DNA of 64,000 bases from Paenibacillus sophorae. GTDB lineage: Bacteria > Bacillota > Bacilli > Paenibacillales > Paenibacillaceae. Both the position numbers and the translations under genes were made by a program. This document shows positions 28,687 to 37,781 of the stretch, one piece after another. The number at the start of each line of letters is the position of its first letter. Position 1 is the stretch's first letter. The notes below the pieces were generated by a model. It did not search any database. It was not told the origin of the DNA and worked only from the letters and a program-made list of their open reading frames with translations. Location of the stretch: contig NZ_CP076607.1 in the NCBI RefSeq assembly GCF_018966525.1, positions 682,001 through 746,000 of the forward strand. The letters are read 5' to 3'.

Positions 28687-29514
28687 GTGAAGAAACTTAA
28701 AAGAAGTCAGCGTTTAGTGGATATGACCCAATTTTTGCTTGAAAAGCCGCATGACCTTCTGCCTCTGTCCACCTTTGCCGAGCGGTACGGAGCAGCCAAG
28801 TCCTCAATCAGCGAGGACCTGGCGATTATTAAAGAGGTGTTCGAGGGCGAAGGCATGGGCGAGCTGCAGACTCATGCGGGAGCAGCTGGAGGAGTGAAGT
28901 TCATCCCCCGTATGCCTATGGAGATGGCACTGTCTTTTGTCCGCGGGCTTATAAGCGAGCTGGAGCATAGCGACCGGATTCTGCCTGGAGGATATTTATA
29001 TATGTCGGACCTGCTCGGACAACCGTCCCTTATGGAGCAGGCGGGCAAGATTATTGCCACCGCATTCTACGGTGTCCCGATCGATACCGTGATGACGGTG
29101 GAAACGAAAGGGATTCCGCTCGCTTACGCGACGGCCGCGCAGCTGGGGCTGCCGGTTGTGCTGGTGCGCCGGGATCATAAAGTAACGGAAGGCTCGGCGG
29201 TCAGCATCAATTATGTGTCGGGCTCGCATAAGAGCATTCATACGATGTCACTGTCCAGACGCGCGCTTAAGGAGAAGTCGCGTGTGCTGATTGTCGATGA
29301 TTTCATGAAGGCGGGCGGAACGGTTGGCGGGATGGTTGATCTGCTCGGCGAATTCAACGCGGAAGTGGCCGGCGTGGGGGTTCTTGTGGAATCCGATGCG
29401 GTAGGGACTGAGGAACGTCTGCTGCATGACTATGTCTCCTTGGTCAGACTTGGCGAGGTCGATTCGAAAGAGCGGCGCATATCGGCGTATCCCGGTAATT
29501 TATTTTCCGTTTAG
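28687..29514 (+). CDS. purR: Purine operon repressor PurR
   Basis: PurR represses purine synthesis genes and is relieved by PRPP. The 275-residue protein has an N-terminal winged helix (KRSQRLVDMTQFLLEKPHD onward) and a C-terminal PRTase-like domain with the PRPP motif VLIVDDFMKAGGTVGG. The GTG at 28687 has GAGGAGCC upstream and gives the family N-terminus; a reading frame to 28642 lacks a ribosome binding site. yabJ, which follows purR in B. subtilis, is absent here. Confidence 0.95.
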   Translation: MKKLKRSQRLVDMTQFLLEKPHDLLPLSTFAERYGAAKSSISEDLAIIKEVFEGEGMGELQTHAGAAGGVKFIPRMPMEMALSFVRGLISELEHSDRILPGGYLYMSDLLGQPSLMEQAGKIIATAFYGVPIDTVMTVETKGIPLAYATAAQLGLPVVLVRRDHKVTEGSAVSINYVSGSHKSIHTMSLSRRALKEKSRVLIVDDFMKAGGTVGGMVDLLGEFNAEVAGVGVLVESDAVGTEERLLHDYVSLVRLGEVDSKERRISAYPGNLFSV

Positions 29515-29631
29515 GGACAGGGAAATATGTCGATTTCGTGAGAAAACCATGGGAATTCGGCAGAAAAGTGTAGAAAACACTGTTTTGTCAAATTTATCTA
29601 CTCTGTAGGGGATTTTATGGAGCGGAAAAGA

Positions 29632-29656
29632 AGGAGTTTGCATAACTGTGTGGAAT
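29632..29656 (+). promoter_or_regulatory. Sigma-H promoter of spoVG
   Basis: AGGAGTT (29632-29638), 13 bases, GGAAT (29652-29656): the same elements and spacing as the sigma-H spoVG promoter of B. subtilis (AGGATTT-N13-GGAAT). The sequence upstream is AT-rich, as expected for AbrB binding. Confidence 0.75.
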
Positions 29657-29699
29657 TATACACCCAAGTCTCTGATGGAAAAAGGTGGTGAACACACAC

Positions 29700-29984
29700 A
29701 TGCAAATTACGGATGTCAGACTCCGCCGCGTCAACTCTGAGGGGAGAATGAAAGCAATCGCATCCATTACCATCGACAACGAGTTTGTTGTTCATGACAT
29801 TCGCGTCATTGATGGCAACAATGGAATGTTCGTTGCAATGCCCAGCAAACGCACGCCGGATGGGGAATTCCGTGATATCGCGCATCCGATTTCTTCCGGA
29901 ACGCGTGAGAAGATCCAAACCGCGGTTCTTGCAGAATACGATCGCGCGGCAACGGAAGAAGAAGTGATTGAAGAAGGAGCATAA
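29700..29984 (+). CDS. spoVG: Septation regulator and RNA-binding protein SpoVG
   Basis: SpoVG is a small site-specific nucleic-acid-binding regulator affecting septation and sporulation. The 94-residue product is nearly identical in its core to the B. subtilis protein: MQITDVRLRRVNSEGRMKAI and FVVHDIRVIDGNNGMFVAMP. ATG 29700 is preceded by AAAGGTGG; GTG codons at 29685 and 29688 are in frame but would sit in or next to that site. A sigma-H promoter precedes it and a terminator follows. Confidence 0.96.
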   Translation: MQITDVRLRRVNSEGRMKAIASITIDNEFVVHDIRVIDGNNGMFVAMPSKRTPDGEFRDIAHPISSGTREKIQTAVLAEYDRAATEEEVIEEGA

Positions 29985-30057
29985 GAAACGTCTCCTTGGT
30001 TTACAGCTCTCATTATCGGGCAGAGGTTTCGGATATGCAATTCGAATTGGGGTTCGA

Positions 30058-30098
30058 AGAAAAGAGAACGATCCTTTGGATGGTTCTCTTTTCTTTTT
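30058..30098 (+). terminator. Terminator of spoVG
   Basis: A 17-bp stem with one mismatch (30058-30074 with 30078-30094) and a TTT loop, followed by T residues. Confidence 0.9.
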
Positions 30099-30151
30099 GC
30101 CCGGAATGAGATATATTCAGTAATGAGTTTAGGAGTAGGAGGTTGGCATTC

Positions 30152-31552
30152 TTGAAGAGAATGGCTGTTGTTCTAGCCGCAGGCCAGGGCAAGCGCATGA
30201 AATCAAAGTTATACAAAGTGCTGCATCCCGTTTGCGGAAAGCCGATGGTTGGGCACGTGCTTGATACAGTAAAAGCAACCGGCTGCCAGCGGAGCATTGT
30301 CGTTGTCGGACATGGCGCTGAGGCGGTCCAAGCTTATTTGGGCGATTCTGCAGAATACGTGCTGCAGGAAACTCAGCTCGGAACGGGCCACGCCGTAAAG
30401 CAGGCCAAGGATTTGCTGGGCGGGGAAGAAGGTACGCTGATTGTCGCATACGGTGATACGCCGCTCATTACCCCGGAAACACTAACCAAGCTGATGACGC
30501 TGCACGAGGAACGCAAGGCGGCGGCCACTATTTTGACGGCCGTTATGGAAGACCCTGCGGGACTTGGACGGATTATACGCACCGAGGATGGGGAGCTGCT
30601 GAAGATTGTGGAGCAGAAGGACTGCACGCCCGCCGAGGATGCCATACGCGAAATCAATACCGGAATTTATTGCTTTGACAATGCCAAGATGTTCGCTGCC
30701 TTGGACAAGGTGACGAACCATAATGCCCAGCAGGAGTACTATTTGACCGATGTCATCGGTATTCTGCGTGAGCAAGGAGAGATTGTGCTTGCCTTCCAAA
30801 CGGACGATGCCGTAGAGTCGATCGGTGTGAATGATCGTGTGGCACTGTCAGAAGCGGAGCACCATATGCGCCAGCGCATCGCCCGTCGTCATATGCTCGG
30901 CGGCGTAACGATTATAGATCCAGCATCTACTTATATAGGAGCCGAAGTTACCATCGGAGCGGACACGGTAATTTATCCGGGAACGCTTTTAAAGGGCAAT
31001 ACCGTAATTGGCGAAAATTGCGTCATCGGCCCCTCCAGTGAAATTGAAAACAGCCGGATTATGGACGGAGCCCAGGTCAAGCATTCCGTACTTAACGACG
31101 CTGAGGTCGGCGCACGGACTTCCGTTGGGCCTTTTGCCTATTTGCGTCCGGGAAGCGTGCTTGGCGAAGATGTCAAGATCGGCGATTTTGTGGAAATCAA
31201 AAAAGCTACCATCGGCGACGGCTCGAAAGTGTCGCATTTAAGCTATGTCGGAGACGCTTCCGTCGGCAAGAACGTGAATGTGGGCTGCGGGGCGATCACG
31301 GTCAACTACGACGGATTTAATAAATCGATAACCGAAATCGGAGACGACGCTTTTATCGGCAGCAATGTCAACCTGATTGCTCCCGTCACGGTGGGCAAAG
31401 GCGCATATGTTGTGGCCGGCTCCACCATTACCAGGTCCGTCTCTGAGGGGGATTTGGCTATTGCCAGACAGCGTCAGGAGAACAAGCCGGGCTATGCGGA
31501 TAAAATCCGATCCCGGGCAAAAGCGAAAAAGGGCCAGTCTCATCCATCGTAA
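30152..31552 (+). CDS. glmU: Bifunctional GlmU (GlcN-1-P acetyltransferase / GlcNAc-1-P uridyltransferase)
   Basis: GlmU makes UDP-N-acetylglucosamine for peptidoglycan and teichoic acids. The N-terminal uridyltransferase shows VVLAAGQGKRMKSKLYKVLH, the linker is followed by a left-handed beta-helix of hexapeptide repeats, and the C-terminal acetyltransferase site has GCGAITVNYDG and the downstream lysine/asparagine region. The TTG at 30152 is nine bases after AGTAGGAGG and gives 466 residues starting MKRMAVVL, as in the family; an earlier TTG at 30143 abuts the ribosome binding site. Confidence 0.97.
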   Translation: MKRMAVVLAAGQGKRMKSKLYKVLHPVCGKPMVGHVLDTVKATGCQRSIVVVGHGAEAVQAYLGDSAEYVLQETQLGTGHAVKQAKDLLGGEEGTLIVAYGDTPLITPETLTKLMTLHEERKAAATILTAVMEDPAGLGRIIRTEDGELLKIVEQKDCTPAEDAIREINTGIYCFDNAKMFAALDKVTNHNAQQEYYLTDVIGILREQGEIVLAFQTDDAVESIGVNDRVALSEAEHHMRQRIARRHMLGGVTIIDPASTYIGAEVTIGADTVIYPGTLLKGNTVIGENCVIGPSSEIENSRIMDGAQVKHSVLNDAEVGARTSVGPFAYLRPGSVLGEDVKIGDFVEIKKATIGDGSKVSHLSYVGDASVGKNVNVGCGAITVNYDGFNKSITEIGDDAFIGSNVNLIAPVTVGKGAYVVAGSTITRSVSEGDLAIARQRQENKPGYADKIRSRAKAKKGQSHPS

Positions 31553-31647
31553 GTGCGCATGATGCGCCCTGACGCCGGATATTTTCCGCGTATGGCGCAT
31601 TTGGACAGCTAAATTCAATTGAACCGATCACGGAGGGTTTAACTTTT

Positions 31648-32601
31648 ATGGCTTATCTTGATTCTAAGTTGAAAATTTTCACCTGTAACTCTAATCCCAA
31701 GCTTGCTCACCAAATTGCCGACTACATCGGGATTCCAATGGGCGAGTCGCATACGACAAGCTTCAGCGATGGAGAAATTCAGGTCAAGCTGTCGGAGAGC
31801 GTACGCGGCTGTCACGTCTACATCGTTCAATCGACTTGCGGTCCTGTCAATGATAACCTGATGGAAATGCTTGTCATGGTTGACGCGCTGAAGCGCGCCT
31901 CGGCCAAGAGTATTAATGTGGTTATCCCGTATTACGGCTATGCCCGCCAGGACCGCAAGGCCCGCTCGCGTGATCCGATTACGGCGAAGCTCGTGGCGGA
32001 CCTGATCGAACGTGCGGGTGCGCAGCGCGTGATTACTATGGACCTGCATGCGATGCAGATTCAGGGCTTCTTCAACATTCCGGTCGATCATATGCTCGGC
32101 GTACCGATTCTGGCCCAATATTTCCGTTCCAAGCAGATCCAGAACCCGGTCGTCGTATCTCCGGACCACGGCGGTGTGGTTCGGGCGAGAAAGCTTGCTG
32201 ATTTCCTGAACGCTCCGCTCGCTATTATCGACAAGCGCCGTCCGGAACCGAATGTCAGTGAGGTTATGAATATTATCGGGAACATCGAAGGGAAGACGGC
32301 GATCGTTATCGACGATATCATCGATACAGCGGGTACAATCGTACTGGGGGCCAATGCTTTGAAGGAAGGCGGCGCCAAAGAGGTATATGCATGCTGTACG
32401 CATCCGGTACTCTCTGGTCCGGCGCATGAGCGTCTGGAGAATTCTCCGATTAAAGAAGTTGTGGTTACCGATTCGATTCCCATCCGCAGCGAGAACCCCA
32501 CTTCCAAGCTGAAGGTGCTTTCCGTGGCTCCTCTGCTTGGCGAGGCGATTATCCGGGTGCATGAGGAGTTGTCCATCAGCAAGCTGTTCGAGATCGAATA
32601 G
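31648..32601 (+). CDS. prs: Ribose-phosphate pyrophosphokinase
   Basis: Prs makes PRPP from ribose-5-phosphate and ATP, feeding purine, pyrimidine, NAD and amino-acid pathways. The 317-residue protein has the class I signatures: the flexible-loop YGYARQDRKARSRDPI, SPDHGGVVRARKLA and the PRPP site IVIDDIIDTAGTI. ATG follows CGGAGGG. The ctc gene that follows it in B. subtilis is absent; a repeat copy lies downstream instead. Confidence 0.98.
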   Translation: MAYLDSKLKIFTCNSNPKLAHQIADYIGIPMGESHTTSFSDGEIQVKLSESVRGCHVYIVQSTCGPVNDNLMEMLVMVDALKRASAKSINVVIPYYGYARQDRKARSRDPITAKLVADLIERAGAQRVITMDLHAMQIQGFFNIPVDHMLGVPILAQYFRSKQIQNPVVVSPDHGGVVRARKLADFLNAPLAIIDKRRPEPNVSEVMNIIGNIEGKTAIVIDDIIDTAGTIVLGANALKEGGAKEVYACCTHPVLSGPAHERLENSPIKEVVVTDSIPIRSENPTSKLKVLSVAPLLGEAIIRVHEELSISKLFEIE

Positions 32602-32607
32602 CGATAT

Positions 32608-32714
32608 ACAAGAAAAACGGCTCCGCTCCCTTTAATTAAGGCGATGCTAAGGCGTCCGTTACTCGTAGAAATATAAGGCCGATGGACAAGCGCGCGGCTT
32701 ATGCCTTATATTTC
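32608..32714 (-). repeat. Dispersed two-stem repeat, copy E (inverted orientation)
   Basis: Read on the minus strand it runs AAATATAAGGC...GCCTTATATTT, CTACGAG, AACGG ... GCCGTTTTTCTTG. Ends, linker and second stem match copies A, B and C. It sits directly after prs, seven bases past the stop codon. Confidence 0.8.
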
Positions 32715-32790
32715 GAAGGCAGGGTTACAGCTCCTTTTCCAGGAGATGTAACCCTTGTCGGCTTGCTGGCAGCACCGTAGCTTTAGTTAA

Positions 32791-32991
32791 TCAATAGCCC
32801 GGTCGCGAGATAAAGGTGAACAGGCTGCGGTTGTAGAGCGTTCCCTGCAGCTCCGCAAAGCTTGCGTCTACGGCGGTAAGTACGCCGATGTCAACATGTA
32901 CATCGCCGCGGTACACCTCGACAGGTATGGCATATTGTAGATGATACTGAAAGTGGCGGTGAAGCGTCAGAGGCTCGCCCTGCTGCAGCAT
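32791..32991 (-). CDS. Small protein of unknown function, divergent from pth
   Basis: A 66-codon minus-strand frame begins MLQQGEPLTLHRHFQYHLQY and ends with YNRSLFTFISRPGY. AGGTGAT lies seven bases before the ATG. Codon use (GC-rich third positions, CTG, GTC, CGC, GGC) matches that of neighbouring genes and differs from shadow frames. The product looks beta-rich, soluble, without signal peptide or cysteine motif. I do not recognise the family. On the minus strand TTGTAA and TACAAT, 16 bp apart (33099-33072), could form its promoter. No overlapping gene competes with it on the other strand, since pth starts at 33100. Confidence 0.65.
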   Translation of the reverse strand: MLQQGEPLTLHRHFQYHLQYAIPVEVYRGDVHVDIGVLTAVDASFAELQGTLYNRSLFTFISRPGY

Positions 32992-33099
32992 ATTAACATC
33001 ACCTGTCTTTTGGAATGGGATAGACGTTTCTTTGGAATTAGGATAGACATTCCGGGAACGCTTATGCTTCTATTGTATCAAGAAAGGGAAGGTTTACAA

Positions 33100-33660
33100 A
33101 TGAAATGGATGGTCGGTTTGGGCAACCCTGGGCCGCAGTACGCCAAGACAAGGCATAATGTCGGTTTTATGGCTTTGGACGAACTGGCGCGCAGACATGG
33201 AATCGTCTTTAATCAGAACAAGTGCAAATCCGTTATCGGCGAAGGCGTTATCGGCGGAATCAAGACCGTGCTTATCAAACCGATGACGTACATGAATTTG
33301 TCCGGGGAAGCGGTCCGCGCCTATATGGATTACTATAAAGTTTCCCTGGAAGATATGATTGTCGTATACGACGACCTGGACACCGAGGTCGGCAAGATCC
33401 GGCTGCGGTATCAGGGCAGCGCCGGAGGCCATAATGGGATTAAGTCGATTATACAGCATACGGGAACCCAAACTTTCAACAGGGTAAGGATGGGGATTTC
33501 GCGCCCTGAGCCCGGTTACGCGATCGTTGATTATGTACTCGGCAGTTTTCCGAAGAAGGAAGGCGACAGGCTGGGCTCAATGGTAGGCAGCACCTGCGAC
33601 GCACTTGAGTATAGTCTGGACCATACCTTTGAACAGACCATGGCTAAATTCAACGGGTAA
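33100..33660 (+). CDS. pth: Peptidyl-tRNA hydrolase
   Basis: Pth (SpoVC) recycles peptidyl-tRNA released from stalled ribosomes. The 186-residue product has the family residues N-terminal VGLGNPGPQYAKTRHNVGF with the catalytic histidine, MTYMNLSGEAV, VVYDDLD and GSAGGHNGIKSI. ATG 33100 follows AAGGGAAGG and matches the family start; the open frame upstream to 32941 is not coding for Pth and overlaps the divergent small gene. Confidence 0.97.
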   Translation: MKWMVGLGNPGPQYAKTRHNVGFMALDELARRHGIVFNQNKCKSVIGEGVIGGIKTVLIKPMTYMNLSGEAVRAYMDYYKVSLEDMIVVYDDLDTEVGKIRLRYQGSAGGHNGIKSIIQHTGTQTFNRVRMGISRPEPGYAIVDYVLGSFPKKEGDRLGSMVGSTCDALEYSLDHTFEQTMAKFNG

Positions 33661-33745
33661 AAAGGTCCAGAGGAACATGATTCTGAAGACATCCGGGCAA
33701 CGGCTATGATCCTACCGGGGCTAACCGATGCCTGAACGGGATATA

Positions 33746-33768
33746 CTGAAGGTATACTTTACCTTCAG
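33746..33768 (+). promoter_or_regulatory. Hairpin overlapping the fin ribosome binding site
   Basis: CTGAAGGTA and TACCTTCAG are exact reverse complements around a TACTT loop; the right arm runs into CAGGAGG, so the stem touches the Shine-Dalgarno sequence. It could modulate translation or be an operator. Confidence 0.55.
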
Positions 33769-33779
33769 GAGGCATATAA

Positions 33780-34010
33780 ATGGCAATACACTATGTATGT
33801 AGACACTGCCGAACTTTTCTCGGAAGCATCCGCAGAAGCGCTGCTACCGAGATGCAGCTCGGCCTTCATTCCTTGACCCCCGCGGAACGCAGAGATATAA
33901 TAGCGTATGATTCAGACGGCGAAATTACGGTTAAGGTTACCTGCAATTACTGCAAGGAGGCCTTGGACAACAATCCGGAACTCAGTCTTCTGGCCAGTCC
34001 GCTTCAATAG
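33780..34010 (+). CDS. fin: Anti-sigma-F factor Fin
   Basis: Fin (YabK) inhibits sigma-F in the forespore and helps hand over to sigma-G. The 76-residue protein has a zinc site formed by CRHC near the N-terminus and CNYC near the C-terminus, with the family stretch LGLHSLTPAERRDIIAYDSD between them. CAGGAGG precedes the ATG. It is in the conserved place between pth and mfd. The leader contains a 9-bp hairpin that reaches the ribosome binding site. Confidence 0.93.
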   Translation: MAIHYVCRHCRTFLGSIRRSAATEMQLGLHSLTPAERRDIIAYDSDGEITVKVTCNYCKEALDNNPELSLLASPLQ

Positions 34011-34074
34011 GTGAAGCGGCGCTGCTTCTATCGTCACCCGCAAGCCTTGGCCTCAAAAGCTGAGGCTTATTTTA

Positions 34075-34178
34075 AAATATAAGAGTTTAAAACTTATGAG
34101 CTGCGATTACCGTTAGTCTTATATTTCTACGAGAAACGGTACCGTCCTTAAGTAAGGCGGCGCGGCCGTTTCGTCTTG
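34075..34178 (+). repeat. Dispersed two-stem repeat, copy C
   Basis: AAATATAAG (34075-34083) to CTTATATTT, CTACGA, GAAACGGTACCGTCC, then GGCCGTTTCGTCTTGA. The interior of the first stem is unlike copy A while its ends are identical. It lies between fin and mfd. Confidence 0.85.
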
Positions 34179-34256
34179 AAACAGGTTACTATTTTGTGCT
34201 TCTACAGCGTTAAGGGAAATTTCGCTAGAAGCGATTCAGTAAGTGAGGTGCGCCTT

Positions 34257-37200
34257 TTGTTACAAGGTCTTATTGAGGCTTTTTCCAAAGATTCCGATTT
34301 CCAGTCGGTAACCCGAGGCGTCGCCGCCGGAATGAAAGAGCAGTTGATCTCCGGATTGTCCGGTTCAGCCAGGCAGATAATGCTGGCCGCGCTTCACGAG
34401 GAGACATCCCGTCCCATATTAATTGTGACGCATAACATGTTTTCGGCGCAAAAAATTGCCGATGATCTGCAGGAAGCGCTTTCTACTGATCGGGTGCTGC
34501 TGTATCCGGCCAATGAATTGGTCGCAGCTGAAACGGCCGTATCCAGTCCGGAGACGGTTGCTCAGCGTATCGAGGTGCTGAACAAATGCTCGCGGGGCTT
34601 CCGCGGCATTGTGGTCGCGCCTTATTCGGGCGTTCGCCGGCTGCTGCCCGTGCCGCAGGCTATGGCGGCAGCGCAGATAACCGTCTCCCAGGACGGGAAC
34701 ATCCAGCTTGAGAATTTCTTGAAAACTATGATTGAAATGGGTTACGAGCGCGTCGAACGGGTGGAGAACCGCGGTGAGCTGAGCGTTCGCGGCGGCATTC
34801 TCGATTTCTATCCCATGAATACCGAACTCGCATACCGGGTGGAGCTGTTCGACGACGAGATCGACTCTATCCGGACATTCGATCCGTCCGATCAGCGCTC
34901 CATCGACAAGGTTCGGAGTGTGACCATTACACCTGCCAAAGAAATTATCGCGGGTAAATCGCAGCTGGAGGCTGCGGCGGATAAGGCGTCCGTCATGCTG
35001 GAGCGACAAATGGAGAAGACGGCCGATCGGCAGGCCAAAATACGTCTGCGCGAGGAAATCGGGCGGGAGATTGAACATTTGCGCGAAGGGACTTATTTTT
35101 CGGAGATTTATAAATATATTTCGCTGCTTCATCCGGAACGCTCGCATCTATACGACTATATGGAACGGGATACCCTGCTGATCCTCGATGAGCCGGCCCG
35201 TCTGCTGGAAACGGCCAAGCAGCTGGAACGTGATGAATCGGAATGGAACCTGCATCTGCTGCAGAACGGCAAAACGCTGCCTGACCTGCATTTATCCGTC
35301 GACAGCGACACGGTCATGTACCAACGTCCGTTTCAAAGCGTGTTCATGTCCATCTTTTTGCGTCAGGTACCGCATGTTCAGCCGCAGAATATTGTCGGCT
35401 TTATCAGCCGGAGCATGCAGGATTTCCATGGGCAGATGAATGTGCTGAAATCGGAAATGGAGCGCTGGCACAAGTCAGGCGTCCAAGTCGTCATGCTTGC
35501 CGGCAGCGAGGACCGCATGGAGCGGATTCGCCGGGTACTGCTCGACTATGGGATTGAAGAACCGGCCATTGTCCAAGGGAGCTTGGGGTCGGGCTTTGAA
35601 CTGCCTTCGGTTCATCTCGCCGTCATATCAGAAGGCGAGTTGTTCTCCCAGAAACAGCGCAAAGCGCGTAAAACGTCCAAAAATATGGATAACGCGGAGC
35701 GCATCAAAAGCTACACCGAGCTGAAAATCGGTGATTACGTTGTTCATCAGAATCACGGCATCGGCAAATATATGGGCATCGGCACGCTGGAGGTCAGCGG
35801 CATCCACCGGGACTATATGCACATCTTGTACGCCGGCGGCGACAAGCTATCGGTGCCGATCGAGCAGATCGACCTTATTCAGAAGTATGTCGGTTCGGAA
35901 GACAAGGAGCCGAAAATATACAAGCTTGGCGGCAATGAATGGACACGGGTAACGAATAAAGTCCGTTCTTCGGTTCAGGATATTGCGGATGACCTGATTA
36001 AGCTGTATGCCGAGCGGCAGAGCGCTCCGGGCTATGGTTTTGATAAGGACACGCCGGAGCAGCAGGAATTTGAGGAGATGTTCCCTTACGAAGAGACGCG
36101 GGACCAGATCCGGGCCATCGGCGAAATCAAGAAGGACATGGAGCAGAACCGCCCCATGGACCGGCTGCTCTGCGGCGATGTCGGCTACGGCAAGACCGAA
36201 GTAGCGATCCGCGCCGCCTTCAAGGCGGCGATCGAGGGCAAGCAGGTGGCGGTGCTGGTGCCGACAACGATACTCGCCCAGCAGCATTACGAGACGTTCC
36301 GGGAACGTTTTTCCTCGTATCCGATCAACATCCAGGTGCTCAGCCGTTTCCGCAGCCGCAAGGAGCAGAACGAGACGATCAAGGGCGTCCGGCAGGGAAC
36401 GGTGGACATTGTAATCGGTACACACCGGCTGCTGTCCCAGGATCTTGTGTTTAAGGATCTTGGTCTGCTTATTGTCGATGAGGAGCAGCGTTTCGGCGTT
36501 ACGCATAAGGAGAAATTGAAGAAGCTGAAGACAAATGTGGACGTGCTCACCCTGACGGCGACGCCGATCCCCCGCACACTGCATATGTCAATGCTGGGCG
36601 TCCGTGATCTGTCGGTTATTGAGACGCCCCCGGAGAACCGCTTTCCTGTGCAAACCTATGTTGTGGAATACAGTCAGACGCTCGTACGTGAAGCTGTGGA
36701 ACGCGAACTTGGGCGCGGAGGACAGGTCTATTACCTGTATAACCGGGTGCAGGGCATCCAGGAAATGGCGTCCCAGATTCAGATGCTCGTTCCCGAGGCG
36801 CGGGTCGGTATCGGACATGGCCAGATGTCGGAATCGGAGCTGGAGAAGACGATTCTTGATTTCCTGGACGGCGAGTATGACGTACTGGTAAGTACCAGCA
36901 TTATCGAGACTGGCGTGGATATTCCGAACGTCAATACGCTTATTGTGCATGATGCGGACAAAATGGGCCTATCCCAGCTGTATCAGCTGCGCGGGCGGGT
37001 CGGACGGTCCAACCGGATTGCTTATGCTTATTTCACTTACCAGCGCGATAAGGTGCTGACCGAGGTAGCCGAGAAGCGCCTGCAGTCGATCAAAGAGTTC
37101 ACGGAGCTGGGTTCCGGCTTCAAAATCGCCATGCGCGACCTTTCGATCCGCGGCGCCGGCAATCTGCTGGGCGCGGAGCAGCACGGATTCATCGCGTCCG

Positions 37201-37781
37201 TAGGCTTTGATCTGTACTCGCAAATGCTCGCGGAGGAGATCCGTAAACGGAAGGTCAGCGTCCTGGGCGAGGAAGATCATTCCCTCAAGGAAGGAAATAC
37301 CGTCATTGATTTGGCAATTGATGCGTACCTGCCTTCCGAGTATATTTACGACAGTGTGCAAAAGATTGAAATCTATAAGAAGGTGGCGGCGGTCTCTACT
37401 TTCGAGGATGCGGCAGAGCTGGAAGACGAGCTTCTCGACCGGTTCGGCGAGCTTCCCGAGGCGGTTGTCAATCTTTTATCCGTGGCGCGGCTTAAAATAT
37501 ACGGCAAAATGTTCGGGATTGACTCCTTGAACCGGCGCGGCGACGAAGTGCTGCTGAATTTTTACGAGGACCGGATTGCATTGATCGATACAGGCAAGCT
37601 CGCCAAGATTGGAAAAGGCTTTGAAAGACGTGTACAATTTGATAAGGATGCTAAAGCGGCCATTCGCATAAAGACCAAAGACCTTGACGATAAGGAATTG
37701 CTTGGCTTGCTTGAGCGATTCCTGGAGGAAGTCAAGCCGTCTTTTAAATCGAAGGGAGAATTACACAATGCGGTCAAGTAA
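34257..37781 (+). CDS. mfd: Transcription-repair coupling factor Mfd
   Basis: Mfd removes RNA polymerase stalled at DNA lesions and recruits UvrA. The protein is complete: the UvrB-homology N-terminus, the RNA-polymerase-interacting CarD-like domain (KIGDYVVHQNHGIGKYMGI), the RecG-like helicase with LLCGDVGYGKTEVAIRAA, DEEQRFGV and the TRG region, and the C-terminal TRCF domain. TTG 34257 (1174 residues; 1177 in B. subtilis) follows GAGGTG by seven bases; an upstream in-frame extension to 34176 begins at the end of the repeat element and is unlikely. The stop overlaps the foldase start. Confidence 0.97.
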   Translation: MLQGLIEAFSKDSDFQSVTRGVAAGMKEQLISGLSGSARQIMLAALHEETSRPILIVTHNMFSAQKIADDLQEALSTDRVLLYPANELVAAETAVSSPETVAQRIEVLNKCSRGFRGIVVAPYSGVRRLLPVPQAMAAAQITVSQDGNIQLENFLKTMIEMGYERVERVENRGELSVRGGILDFYPMNTELAYRVELFDDEIDSIRTFDPSDQRSIDKVRSVTITPAKEIIAGKSQLEAAADKASVMLERQMEKTADRQAKIRLREEIGREIEHLREGTYFSEIYKYISLLHPERSHLYDYMERDTLLILDEPARLLETAKQLERDESEWNLHLLQNGKTLPDLHLSVDSDTVMYQRPFQSVFMSIFLRQVPHVQPQNIVGFISRSMQDFHGQMNVLKSEMERWHKSGVQVVMLAGSEDRMERIRRVLLDYGIEEPAIVQGSLGSGFELPSVHLAVISEGELFSQKQRKARKTSKNMDNAERIKSYTELKIGDYVVHQNHGIGKYMGIGTLEVSGIHRDYMHILYAGGDKLSVPIEQIDLIQKYVGSEDKEPKIYKLGGNEWTRVTNKVRSSVQDIADDLIKLYAERQSAPGYGFDKDTPEQQEFEEMFPYEETRDQIRAIGEIKKDMEQNRPMDRLLCGDVGYGKTEVAIRAAFKAAIEGKQVAVLVPTTILAQQHYETFRERFSSYPINIQVLSRFRSRKEQNETIKGVRQGTVDIVIGTHRLLSQDLVFKDLGLLIVDEEQRFGVTHKEKLKKLKTNVDVLTLTATPIPRTLHMSMLGVRDLSVIETPPENRFPVQTYVVEYSQTLVREAVERELGRGGQVYYLYNRVQGIQEMASQIQMLVPEARVGIGHGQMSESELEKTILDFLDGEYDVLVSTSIIETGVDIPNVNTLIVHDADKMGLSQLYQLRGRVGRSNRIAYAYFTYQRDKVLTEVAEKRLQSIKEFTELGSGFKIAMRDLSIRGAGNLLGAEQHGFIASVGFDLYSQMLAEEIRKRKVSVLGEEDHSLKEGNTVIDLAIDAYLPSEYIYDSVQKIEIYKKVAAVSTFEDAAELEDELLDRFGELPEAVVNLLSVARLKIYGKMFGIDSLNRRGDEVLLNFYEDRIALIDTGKLAKIGKGFERRVQFDKDAKAAIRIKTKDLDDKELLGLLERFLEEVKPSFKSKGELHNAVK

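Noticed and set aside
32941..33099. N-terminal extension of pth
   Set aside because: The open frame upstream has no ribosome binding site and is not found in Pth proteins; ATG 33100 has a good site and gives the family N-terminus.
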